From Proteobacteria bacterium UBA7415 (GTDB taxonomy: Bacteria > Pseudomonadota > Gammaproteobacteria > Arenicellales > Arenicellaceae), in NCBI GenBank assembly GCA_002470515.1, contig DKML01000004.1, positions 141,416 through 205,415 of the forward strand: DNA of 64,000 nt. Direction: 5' to 3'. The position numbers and the translations under genes were made by a program. Under the pieces are notes generated by a model. That model had not been told where the DNA came from and did no database searches. It worked only from the letters and a program-made list of their open reading frames with translations. Of the stretch, positions 38,124 to 46,262 are shown piece by piece. How positions within the stretch are numbered: position 1 is the first letter of the stretch; every line of letters starts with the position of its first letter.

Positions 38124-38449
38124 CCCATTGTAAAGGTATAGCAAAGCCTTATCGATGCTTTGCATCGATTCCTTGTTAACGAATGATTGCCACCGCGCGT
38201 GTCTGATAAAAACAGGTTGCGCTGACATATATACGGCTTCTCTATGATCATCAGTAAATTGTGATCGAGCCCAGATGAAGATCCGCACCTGAACCGCCTA
38301 AACAGACGCTCGGTTTCGTTTTGAACCTTGTCCTCGACAGGCTCTGCTCAGGTGGGATTAACCCTTTATCTCATAAGTAACGGCAACAGTGAATGGTCTT
38401 TCGTTAAGTTATTGGTACAGCTTGTTTGTGGTGCTTTTGCAGTCCGTTC
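38124..38449 (-). ncRNA. Candidate bridge-RNA region of the IS110/IS1111 element
   Basis: The ~330-bp non-coding end lies downstream of the transposase, where IS1111-group elements are known to encode the bridge RNA that pairs with target and donor DNA. It contains a perfect 8-bp hairpin ATCGATGC-TTT-GCATCGAT (38151-38169). A 70-codon frame overlapping it (38076-38288, minus) crosses the IS end and looks spurious. RNA boundaries and guide loops are not determined. Confidence 0.4.
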
Positions 38450-39466
38450 TCACACAGGCATTGGTCGATACGCTTCTTGTTTGTGCAGTAGTACCCAGAC
38501 CAGTCGAGCCAGTCGATTAGCTATGGCTACGGTTGCTATTTTGCCGCCCCGACGTTGTTTGATCCGACTCGCCCATCGGCATAAAGCATCGTCTGGCCGT
38601 TTATCACAGACACCCAGTAATGCGCGAGCACCATGGATTAGTTGTTTGCGTAAATATGGATCACCACGCTTGCTGATACCCTGCATCTGCGAGCGTAGGC
38701 CACTTGCGCTGAGCTTGGGCGTCAGCCCAAGGTTTACCGCAAGTGATCGCGCCTTACTAAACTGTGATCCGTTGCCAAACTTGCACACCAGAGCTGTGGC
38801 GTTGATTACTCCGATACCAGGAATCGTACTAATAATCTGGCAATGAGGATCGCTTTTGAGGTACTCGCGAAGCGTTGCTTCAATAGCCTCCGTGCGGTCA
38901 CGTAACAGTTGCAGTTCATCAAGTGATCGTTGTACTTCATCCTTAATCAACGGTGATAATTCATCGGTGTTTAGAGCAAGCTCTATTAGGGCAACAAAGC
39001 CCTTGTTGCCCTTAGCACTAATTAATCCGTACTCGGCCAACAACCCTCTGACTTGATTCATTAAGCCGGTACGGTTGCAGACCAAGCGTTCGCGGATCCG
39101 GTGCAGAGACTGGATGTCTTGTTGGTGTTGAGTTTTAACCGGGACATCAATCATGTTGGGCCGCTGCGCGGCCTCAATGATGGCAATCGCGTCATTAGCA
39201 TCGGTTTTATTGCCGCGCGTAAACGGCTTTACGTGTTGTGCTGGGATGAGCCGAACCGTATGCCCAAGAGCTTCGCATACCCTCGCCCAATAGTGTGCGG
39301 TATAGCATGCCTCCATCACCACCACAGACGGTAGTTGTTGAGTCATAAACTCGACGAGTTTTGATCGATTAAGTTTCTTGTTGGATGTGATTTTTTGGCC
39401 GTGTTGAACGGCTACTTGAAATACAGTCTTTGCCAAATCAACGCCAATAACGGTATGATTATTCAT
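38450..39466 (-). CDS. IS110-family transposase
   Basis: A 338-residue DEDD recombinase. N-terminal RuvC-like domain: GVDLAKTVFQV (first Asp), VVMEACYTAHYWAR (Glu), and KTDANDAIAI (Asp-x-x-Asp). A coiled-coil middle follows, then the C-terminal Tnp domain with TIPGIGVINATALV and SKRGDPYLRKQLIHGARALL, which carries the catalytic Ser region. Length is normal and the frame intact, so the element may be active. Confidence 0.95.
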   Translation of the reverse strand: MNNHTVIGVDLAKTVFQVAVQHGQKITSNKKLNRSKLVEFMTQQLPSVVVMEACYTAHYWARVCEALGHTVRLIPAQHVKPFTRGNKTDANDAIAIIEAAQRPNMIDVPVKTQHQQDIQSLHRIRERLVCNRTGLMNQVRGLLAEYGLISAKGNKGFVALIELALNTDELSPLIKDEVQRSLDELQLLRDRTEAIEATLREYLKSDPHCQIISTIPGIGVINATALVCKFGNGSQFSKARSLAVNLGLTPKLSASGLRSQMQGISKRGDPYLRKQLIHGARALLGVCDKRPDDALCRWASRIKQRRGGKIATVAIANRLARLVWVLLHKQEAYRPMPV

Positions 39467-39589
39467 AGGTGGATACCTCGCAGTTGGTTATAGTAAACCT
39501 CATTTTGGCACATTGATGCCGTAAGACGAGGTATCCATCTCATCAGACGCTTTTGATATGCAGGCTATATTTAAATACATCAATCTGAA

Positions 39590-40024
39590 ATGAACATAGA
39601 TTATCTAAAACTTGCCGGCGCTTTGAGCTTTATTGCCGCTGCCATGCACTTAGCGATCATTTTCGGCGGTCCTAAGTGGTATAGGTTTTTTGGTGCAGGT
39701 GAACGGATGGCCGAAATGGCCGCACAAGGTCAGGTGCAACCGACACTCATCACCTTATCTGTAGCAGCGGTGCTAGGGTTATGGGGCGTCTATGCATGGT
39801 CTGCTGCTGGTATTTTCCCTCAGTTGCCCTTAATGAAATTGGCCCTTATTCTAATTACGCTTGTGTATCTAACGCGCGGCGTCCTAGGCTTACTTGCGCC
39901 ATTTATATCGAGTCACCCTCAGGTTACTCAAAATAGCGTGGTTTTCTGGGTCTGGAGCTCAATTATATGTTTGGCTTTTGGGCTGATTCATCTAAAAGGA
40001 GTTTTTGATAAGTGGTTCGGATGA
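39590..40024 (+). CDS. Four-helix integral membrane protein, unknown function
   Basis: A 144-residue protein with four predicted helices (about 5-25, 52-72, 78-100, 117-137) and short loops. The FFGAGERMAEMAAQGQVQP loop is the distinctive part. No family function known to me. It starts 51 bp outside the IS end, and its native promoter may have been replaced by the insertion. Confidence 0.6.
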   Translation: MNIDYLKLAGALSFIAAAMHLAIIFGGPKWYRFFGAGERMAEMAAQGQVQPTLITLSVAAVLGLWGVYAWSAAGIFPQLPLMKLALILITLVYLTRGVLGLLAPFISSHPQVTQNSVVFWVWSSIICLAFGLIHLKGVFDKWFG

Positions 40025-40135
40025 ACCGTGTTGAATTATCAAATCACGCACATATTTGGAAGTTAAAAAGGTAATGCGGCTGTTTTAAGTATTAGCAAAA
40101 AAATCACACTTAACTCAAATGAAGGAATAGATGGG

Positions 40136-40393
40136 ATGAGTGTAAACGTAATACTGGAAGTTCAGGCCAAACCAGAGAACATAGATGAGCTTAGGTCAGT
40201 GTTCGAAGCTGAGGTTAAGGTCATAGGCAATCAAGATGACCCTCTAAATCTAATTCTGTTTGAAACTTGGGAAACTAGAGCGCAGTACGAAACTTACCTT
40301 GCTTGGAGATCTGAAACAGGAGCGCTCGACGCGCTTGGTGCACTGTTAATCAAGGCGCCTAGCATTCGCTTTTTCGATGCGTTGAATATTTAG
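40136..40393 (+). CDS. Antibiotic-biosynthesis-monooxygenase-like small protein (shortened)
   Basis: An 85-residue ferredoxin-like-fold protein. The start (SVNVILEVQAKPENIDELRS) and end (YLAWRSETGALDALGALL, IRFFDAL) match ABM/YgiN-type proteins of ~97 residues. Between FEAEV and GNQDDP about 12-15 residues usual in the family (the segment leading to the central strand) appear to be missing, so this copy seems to have an in-frame deletion. Function of an intact relative would be small quinone or phenol oxidation; this copy may be impaired. Confidence 0.65.
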   Translation: MSVNVILEVQAKPENIDELRSVFEAEVKVIGNQDDPLNLILFETWETRAQYETYLAWRSETGALDALGALLIKAPSIRFFDALNI

Positions 40394-40459
40394 TCTTACA
40401 CTTGACGCTGATCTGTTGGCTTTATAATGGAGAGAAAAATCAGAGGTCGGGAGCAAACG

Positions 40460-40657
40460 ATGGAGTTTTTAGAAGAAGGCGTGGTTAATTGCCCCTACTG
40501 TGGTGAGTCTCTTGATGTACTTTTAGATCCACAGGAAGTGGGTCAACAGTATATTGAGGATTGCCAAGTTTGTTGCAAGCCAATCACATTTGATTTGGCT
40601 TTAGATGCCAACGGGGAAGTTGCGGTTTCTGTGCGCGACGAAAACCAAGTTTATTAA
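40460..40657 (+). CDS. CPXCG-motif cysteine-rich protein
   Basis: A 65-residue zinc-ribbon-like protein with CPYCGES near residue 11 and CQVCCKPI near 35, giving two CxxC pairs for one metal. The start at 40460 is preferred over the upstream 40427 since it begins the conserved MEFLEEG block before VNCPYCG. Widespread in gammaproteobacteria, function unknown. Confidence 0.75.
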   Translation: MEFLEEGVVNCPYCGESLDVLLDPQEVGQQYIEDCQVCCKPITFDLALDANGEVAVSVRDENQVY

Positions 40658-40736
40658 GTAGGCGTTTAAGATTAATGTTTTGAAGGTCTTCTGATAAAAA
40701 CGCCACACGATTATAACGATACATCGCTAACGTTTG

Positions 40737-41138
40737 TTAGCGAGTGGCGACACGTTGCTCTATAAAACTAATAATGTCGTTAGACTCATAAATCCAGCGC
40801 ACTTCATTATTTTCTTCAACCTTAAGGCACGGCACTTTAATACGGCCGCCCCCGCTTTCTAAATCGGTTCGGTGGTCTTGATTCTTGCTAATGTCGTTAA
40901 GATTGAGGCTTACATTAAGTTTGTGTATCGCGCGTCGAGTCTTAACACAAAACGGGCAAGCGTATAGTTGGTATAAGGATAATCCGTTAACAGCGTTTTG
41001 TGCTTTTTCCTGATCTTCAGGCGATCTAAGAGTTGGCTTTGGGCGTGTTGCCCAGTCGCCAAACACGATTATGGAACCTAATCCAATTCGCAACCCTTTA
41101 ATTAGTCCTTTTAATAGCATATCGAGTTTACTCCCCAT
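40737..41138 (-). CDS. Glutaredoxin-like protein with N-terminal hydrophobic extension
   Basis: A 133-residue protein. A moderately hydrophobic N-terminal part (about 5-28, LLKGLIKGLRIGLGSIIVFG) may attach it to the membrane, followed by a linker and a thioredoxin-fold domain with LYACPFCVKTRRAI (CPFC active site), VPCLKV (cis-Pro) and YESNDIISFI. It is a paralog of the shorter protein at 4693-4968. Related proteins use glutathione to reduce thiols; the target is unknown. Confidence 0.8.
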   Translation of the reverse strand: MGSKLDMLLKGLIKGLRIGLGSIIVFGDWATRPKPTLRSPEDQEKAQNAVNGLSLYQLYACPFCVKTRRAIHKLNVSLNLNDISKNQDHRTDLESGGGRIKVPCLKVEENNEVRWIYESNDIISFIEQRVATR

Positions 41139-41366
41139 AATTTGGCGTGGATTCTATAGCATTGAATCGTAGCCTGCCACTGCCAATTTGATAATGCGGT
41201 TTGTCGAGGCGAGCATGCTGCTGAAACTTGTGGGCCTTAGTTATGAGACGACGGTGAGAAAGGTGCACAATATAAGTCGTGGCAACAGAGCGCGGTTAAG
41301 ATAGGGGTTTGTAATGACACTTGGCCTAAGGTGGAGCTAATCCAGCGTATCTCTGTGATAAACAGT

Positions 41367-42251
41367 TCACGCAAACCTTTCAATATATTGGCATCGTTGG
41401 CAGAGTTTCTCTACCAACTGTTTTTGCTTAAACCCTTTGACGATATCTTGAGCGCGGCGCGATCCCAATATGTCTAAAATGGGCGTATCGTTCACATGCC
41501 CCAATGGTATCGCTGCTTCTTTGTCTAAGCAGCACGGAACCACGGTGCCATCTACTAATATACCAAAGTGGGAAGACAGGCCGTAACACTTACCTGCAGT
41601 ACCCAGTTCGGGTAGGTCTAGGCTTGGCCAAGTAAATTCGGTGTCGAAATGCAGGTAGAGTCGAGCCTTTAAGTTAATGCTCTTACGCTTACGAACATCT
41701 AACTCGGTAGGCACATCAAATTCAAAACGCTCGCAGATACGTTGGAGCATTTGAGTATTGGGCGTCTGACTACCCAATGGATCATTCAGGTTCCACAATC
41801 TGAAATTTAGATACAGTTCTGGACGTTCGACCATTGCCTGTTCTGTAAAAGCGAAAATGCGCTCTAAGTAATTGCTCGGGTCCTTGTCTGGGAAGTTATC
41901 GAAAAAACTGTGCAACGAAAAGTTTATTTGATGAAACCGTTTGTGCAGCAGCAGAGCGTATTTCTCTGGTCTGAGTAACACTCCATTGGTAACCAGAAAA
42001 ATATTGGCTTCATACTCATCGCATATACCAATCATCTCGGCCAACTGCGGGTGTACCAAGGGGTCGCCCATAAGATGAAAGCACACAAGATCTGTTAGTG
42101 GAGCCACTTGTTCCACAATGCTGCGGAACATGTTTAGGTCCATCATCTTGTTGTCGCGAACTACCGCAGGGCAAAAGCTGCATTGCAAATTGCAGATATT
42201 GCTTATCTCGATATGAACTTTATTAAATCGCTTTTTCACCCGCGCGAGCAT
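41367..42251 (-). CDS. Radical SAM / SPASM-type protein
   Basis: A 294-residue enzyme with the radical SAM cluster CNLQCSFC (CX3CX2C) at 19-26, HLMGDPLVHPQL and FLVTNG of the barrel, and a C-terminal cysteine set (GKCYGLSSHFGILVDGTVVP, CCLDK, CQRCQYIE) typical of SPASM auxiliary Fe-S clusters. SPASM enzymes often modify peptides, but no precursor peptide is visible nearby. It is divergent from a glycosyltransferase gene, 180 bp apart. Substrate unknown. Confidence 0.8.
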   Translation of the reverse strand: MLARVKKRFNKVHIEISNICNLQCSFCPAVVRDNKMMDLNMFRSIVEQVAPLTDLVCFHLMGDPLVHPQLAEMIGICDEYEANIFLVTNGVLLRPEKYALLLHKRFHQINFSLHSFFDNFPDKDPSNYLERIFAFTEQAMVERPELYLNFRLWNLNDPLGSQTPNTQMLQRICERFEFDVPTELDVRKRKSINLKARLYLHFDTEFTWPSLDLPELGTAGKCYGLSSHFGILVDGTVVPCCLDKEAAIPLGHVNDTPILDILGSRRAQDIVKGFKQKQLVEKLCQRCQYIERFA

Positions 42252-42431
42252 GCTTTGGCAATCTTAATCAGTCAAGTGATTTGACGTGGATGGACTTTCA
42301 GAGGGTCAATTGTAGTTGCTTCAACATCAAGTAAATTTTAATAATAGACGGACCCGAGTTTTGAAGTTGCCCATGCTAAACTTGATCAAATATTCAACGT
42401 TAAAAATAATCTTTTTGTTTGGAGTCTAAGT

Positions 42432-43157
42432 TTGAATACCTCTCTGCCAGTAATGCAAAGCCTTTGGGTAGGCGGGCAATTGTCAAATCTCGAAATACTG
42501 TGTTTAAAGTCTTTTGTAGATCATGGTCACCCCTTTCATTTGTACACTTATAATGATTTGGGCAACATGCCGCCTGGCGTTGTGCAGAAAGACGCTAGAG
42601 AGATATTGCCTGAATCGAGCATTTTCAAATACGCCAACAGAGACAGTTACGCCGGATTCGCAAACTTGTTTCGTTATAAGCTGCTACTTGATAAAGGCGG
42701 AATTTGGACCGATATGGACATAGTCTGTTTGCGGCCCTTTGATATTCCGAATGAATATGTTTTCACTGTTGAACCCCCTGGGAACATAACTAATTTTTTT
42801 ATCCAGGTTCCGATGGGGTCAGAGCTCATGCAGACCTGTTACACAAAGGCTGCAAAGTATGATTCAAGCCGCATACTTTGGGGCCAAACAGGCCCGCAGT
42901 TTTTAGCGAAAATAGTTGGGTCGATGAACATCGACGCAATAGTTTTGGAGACAGAATACTTTGGTGCAATTCCATATGATTGGCACCTAGTATTTACCGA
43001 AGACGACTCAGCATTTCTGCTGAATACCCTCTTGAAAGATTCTTTTGGGACGCACCTGTGGAATGAGATGTGGCGAATTAATGAAATTGATAAGAATAAA
43101 ATATTTAGCCCGACTTCTATTTATGGTGCGCTGCAGGCGAGGCATGGCCTTGTTTAA
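42432..43157 (+). CDS. DXD-type glycosyltransferase (capsular/LPS sugar transferase family)
   Basis: A 241-residue enzyme. The TTG start at 42432 follows GGAG at proper spacing. It holds LWVGGQLSNLEILCLKSFV (GT opening), AGFANLFRYKLLLDKGGIW, then TDMDIVC with the DMD metal motif, and WGQTGPQFL. This is the pattern of the glycosyltransferase sugar-binding DXD family (GT32-like). Acceptor and sugar unknown. It is divergent from the radical SAM gene. Confidence 0.82.
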   Translation: MNTSLPVMQSLWVGGQLSNLEILCLKSFVDHGHPFHLYTYNDLGNMPPGVVQKDAREILPESSIFKYANRDSYAGFANLFRYKLLLDKGGIWTDMDIVCLRPFDIPNEYVFTVEPPGNITNFFIQVPMGSELMQTCYTKAAKYDSSRILWGQTGPQFLAKIVGSMNIDAIVLETEYFGAIPYDWHLVFTEDDSAFLLNTLLKDSFGTHLWNEMWRINEIDKNKIFSPTSIYGALQARHGLV

Positions 43158-43225
43158 AAGTACTTTATGATTCGGCCTAGCAATGCTTAAATGGCTGCCC
43201 ATGTGCCTCAATGAAAGCATCAACT

Positions 43226-44134
43226 TTATTGTGTGTTTTCCCCAAGTTCCTCAAGAGCATCAATTTGTGCGACTAAGGTACGCGGTATTTCCACTGGGTT
43301 TTCGCCATATTTCAATGTGAAATTCGCAGCCGCCTTATAATAGGCTTCCAATGCTTTTTTATTTTGATTTAAACCCGCTAAAGCGTCACCAAGATAACTG
43401 AATGCATCGACCGACTCTGGATGATTCTGAGTCCATTGGTGAGCGTGTAACTCAGCAAATTCAAAACGTTTATCGTTTATTAAGTAGTGCGCAAACATGG
43501 CTGCTTGAGCAGATGAACCCTCCCAGTTTGGGTCTGGGTGTATTGAAGAAAGGCTAACATTAAGCGTGTTGGAGTGCGCCCAACCTTGCCACATGTTTTC
43601 TTGCTTGCGCGTATCGATTGCAACGGCGATAGAGTAGGTTCCGGCCTTGAGCGCGCTAAGCTCGCTAGCCTCGATTGCGAATACATAATAAAAATGGTTA
43701 CTAGCTTTCAGTTCACCAAAATTTATTTGTTCTTTATATTTGGATAACAAACGAGGGCTTACTTTTATCTTGCTGCCGTCTTCAGCTCTGACCTGAAAAT
43801 TAAGCAGGTCATTAAGAGGTGTTTGCGCAGATCCAAGCGTAAAGTATGGCATTTCTTGAAGTGCATGTACTTGCTTCATAGAGGCCAACTCCTGCTCGCT
43901 AAGAGTGTTCACAAGCTCTGACTCGTCTAGGCGATCGAGAAACCGTTGATTGCGTTGATTCTCGCGAGCAACACTTATCGCTTGGGTGTTGCCCACCATC
44001 ACGTGAAGTAGTAAAGGGTCACTTGCTGCTTGAACTATCTCTCTCTCGCCGGTGAAGGCGAACAGAGAAAGGGTAGGCTTGGCCTGTGCAGCGACAAGTT
44101 CACGACAGTTGTGGAATTTGCTCGGCAATAGCAA
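43226..44134 (-). CDS. Hypothetical protein with C-terminal TPR-like region; start uncertain
   Basis: About 302 residues. The frame opens with a TTG at 44134, 7 bp after the lysR stop, with AGGG close by; there is no ATG and no signal peptide, although the beta-rich middle (FYYVFAIEASELSALKAGTY, SIAVAIDTRK) looks like an exported domain. The C-terminal ~80 residues (HPESVDAFSYLGDALAGLNQ, NKKALEAYYKAA) form TPR-like helices. The N-terminus may have been lost. Same strand as lysR, possibly co-transcribed. No function known. Confidence 0.5.
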   Translation of the reverse strand: MLLPSKFHNCRELVAAQAKPTLSLFAFTGEREIVQAASDPLLLHVMVGNTQAISVARENQRNQRFLDRLDESELVNTLSEQELASMKQVHALQEMPYFTLGSAQTPLNDLLNFQVRAEDGSKIKVSPRLLSKYKEQINFGELKASNHFYYVFAIEASELSALKAGTYSIAVAIDTRKQENMWQGWAHSNTLNVSLSSIHPDPNWEGSSAQAAMFAHYLINDKRFEFAELHAHQWTQNHPESVDAFSYLGDALAGLNQNKKALEAYYKAAANFTLKYGENPVEIPRTLVAQIDALEELGENTQ

Positions 44135-44140
44135 TAGCCC

Positions 44141-45040
44141 TTATTCAGTGGTGGATTTAGCCAGCTCTTCAGCTAAAAAGTCAAAGACCAAGCGAATACG
44201 CTTATTGGTTCTAAGCTCTCTATGCGAGGTTAACCAGATAGGGAATGACATAAGCTTGAATTCAGGTAGGACGCGCTCGACTAAGGGCTCGGCCTCGCCA
44301 ATGTCGACGGGTACGATACCAATACCGAGTCCTTGCTTAACCAGTTCCCAGTGCACGATATGGCTAGCGGTCTGAACGGGAAGATTGTCTTTAGTAAGTT
44401 CCAGTCCAAATTGCTTCAGCCCGTCTATAAAGTTGTCGACATCGCCAATTGTTACAAAGTCAGCTTTCTTTAGGTCGTCAATTGTTTTGGGTATACCTAT
44501 CTGGCCCAGATAGGTCTTTGCTGCGAACAGAGGCGCATCCACGTCCGCGATCTTTTTGGCTACGAGCTCTGCTTCGGTAGGCCTAAAACTGCGTACGGCG
44601 ATGTCGGCTTCTCTGCGTTGTAAATCGCTCGCATCATTAGAGGACACAATTTCGATGATTATGCCGGGCTCCTGTTTACGTAGCTTGCTGATGATTGAAG
44701 GAAGCAGGTAAGTGGCATGAATTTCGCTTGCCGAAATACAGACTTTGCCGGCTATATCTTGTGAATGACCGTTAGCAACTAGCGACAACTTAGTCGCGGC
44801 TAAACCCATCGCTTGCACGTGTTCCAACATGTCTAACCCGCTTGGAGTGAGGCTTAAGCCTCGACCAACGCGCTCAAAGAGCGATACGCCAAGTTCTTCT
44901 TCTAAAGCGCTTACCTGCCTGCCTAATGTAGGTTGGGTCATATTGAGTGCGCGAGCAGCGGCGGATAATGAGCCTTCTTCAGCGGTCACTAAAAAGGCTC
45001 TGGCTCTATTCCAATCAAAACTCACTGAAGTCCAATCCAT
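44141..45040 (-). CDS. LysR-family transcriptional regulator
   Basis: A 299-residue regulator: N-terminal winged helix (FDWNRARAFLVTAEEGSLSA then AARALNMTQPTLGRQVSALE) and a periplasmic-binding-like effector domain (about 92-292). It is divergent from the MDR dehydrogenase at 45152 with 111 bp between, the standard layout for a LysR protein controlling its neighbour. Ligand unknown. Confidence 0.9.
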   Translation of the reverse strand: MDWTSVSFDWNRARAFLVTAEEGSLSAAARALNMTQPTLGRQVSALEEELGVSLFERVGRGLSLTPSGLDMLEHVQAMGLAATKLSLVANGHSQDIAGKVCISASEIHATYLLPSIISKLRKQEPGIIIEIVSSNDASDLQRREADIAVRSFRPTEAELVAKKIADVDAPLFAAKTYLGQIGIPKTIDDLKKADFVTIGDVDNFIDGLKQFGLELTKDNLPVQTASHIVHWELVKQGLGIGIVPVDIGEAEPLVERVLPEFKLMSFPIWLTSHRELRTNKRIRLVFDFLAEELAKSTTE

Positions 45041-45095
45041 ACATCAACCCATGCAAATACGCATATCTAAAATAGAAAATTTGGCAATTTCCATA

Positions 45096-45113
45096 CTATA
45101 TTGAGCTATATAG
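45096..45113. promoter_or_regulatory. Likely LysR operator
   Basis: Perfect 6-6-6 palindrome CTATAT-TGAGCT-ATATAG in the divergent lysR/dehydrogenase gap, containing the T-N11-A pattern of LysR sites. Confidence 0.5.
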
Positions 45114-45151
45114 AATAGCGAGTCTCATTAAGTACTTACTGGAAGTTTCCC

Positions 45152-46135
45152 ATGAAAGCTATTGTTCAATACCGATACGGCGCAGCCGATGTTTTGCAAG
45201 TCAAAGAGTTAGACAAACCAACACCAAACAAAAACCAAATACTCGTTAAAATTATAGCGTCGAGCGTTACTGCGGCGGACGTGATGATGCGCCAAGGAAG
45301 CCCTAAATTCGGTAGGTTGTTCATAGGTTTGCTTCGTCCAAAATCGCCAGGACTCGGAACGGGCTTCTCGGGCACCATAGAATCAGTTGGCAATGATGTA
45401 AGCCGCTTTAATGTTGGTGATGATGTTTTTGGCGAAGTCTTATTTGGCGCGGGTACTAATGCCGAATACGTTTGCGTAGAGCAAAACGAACTGGTGTTTG
45501 CCAAACCCAACAATATCTCTCATAGCCAGGCGGCATCACTTGGCGATGGTGCTCTGACGTCTATGAATTTTCTTAGTAAAGTGGCCAATGTTGGGGTTGG
45601 AGACAGCGTTCTCATTAATGGTGCTTCCGGCAGCCTCGGTACCGCGGCGGTGCAAATTGCCGCATGCCGAGGTGCCCACGTAACGGCAATGTGCAGTGCG
45701 GCCAACACGGCGTTAGTTAGGTCCCTTGGCGCAGACCAAGTTCTCGACTATAGAAGCGATTCGTTGCCGAGCGAATTAGAGCAATATGATGTGATCTACG
45801 ATACGGTCGGCAAATTGTCATATCAAGAATATAAGCCGTTCTTGACGCAATCTGGTGTGTTCGTTTCGCCTGTTTTGTCGCTGAAGCTGTTGGCAGATGT
45901 CTTGGTTTCTAGTCTTATAGGACGTAAAAAAGCTAAGTTCTCTGCCACGGGGATGCTTAGGGTTACTGAGTTGCGCTCTCTGTATGAAAACGTTAAGCAA
46001 ATGGTTGTTCAAGGACATTTGTCGCAGGTAATGGACCGAGAGTTTGACTTGGTGCGAATAGCAGACGCTCATCGCTACGTGGAAACTGGGCGAAAAAAGG
46101 GTAACTTAGCGTTACTTAATGGTGCTGCTTCTTAA
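45152..46135 (+). CDS. MDR-family NAD(P)-dependent alcohol dehydrogenase / quinone oxidoreductase-like
   Basis: A 327-residue zinc-independent medium-chain reductase. GroES-like part (about 1-120: ILVKIIASSVTAADVMMRQG, GTGFSGTIESVG, FNVGDDVFGE) then Rossmann domain with VLINGASGSLGTAAVQIA. The catalytic-zinc cysteines and the structural-zinc lobe are absent, placing it with quinone-oxidoreductase-like members. Probably under control of the divergent LysR gene. Substrate unknown. Confidence 0.88.
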   Translation: MKAIVQYRYGAADVLQVKELDKPTPNKNQILVKIIASSVTAADVMMRQGSPKFGRLFIGLLRPKSPGLGTGFSGTIESVGNDVSRFNVGDDVFGEVLFGAGTNAEYVCVEQNELVFAKPNNISHSQAASLGDGALTSMNFLSKVANVGVGDSVLINGASGSLGTAAVQIAACRGAHVTAMCSAANTALVRSLGADQVLDYRSDSLPSELEQYDVIYDTVGKLSYQEYKPFLTQSGVFVSPVLSLKLLADVLVSSLIGRKKAKFSATGMLRVTELRSLYENVKQMVVQGHLSQVMDREFDLVRIADAHRYVETGRKKGNLALLNGAAS

Positions 46136-46262
46136 TGATGCTGCTTAGATGTTTATTAAGGCTTAACGTGATTGAGGGAGATTAGCCTTTTGTTGGCTCT
46201 TTAAAGGACTGTATAGTTTGCACTCGGTTCGGCGACAACAGATTTAGAGCATTGGAACTTTT

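Larger units (their letters stand above)
38113..39538 (-). mobile_element. IS110-family (IS1111-like) insertion sequence
   Basis: About 1.43 kb bounded by an 11-bp inverted repeat ATGGATACCTC (38113-38123) / GAGGTATCCAT (39528-39538). It contains one transposase gene, a short upstream end (~70 bp) and a long downstream non-coding end (~330 bp). A further GGATACCTCG copy at 39471-39480 pairs with 39527-39536 at the upstream end. No clear target duplication, as usual for the family. End points are inferred from the repeats. Confidence 0.75.

Noticed and set aside
38076..38288. 70-codon minus-strand frame at the IS end
   Set aside because: It crosses the inverted repeat that marks the IS boundary and has no recognisable motif; more likely chance coding over a structured non-coding end.
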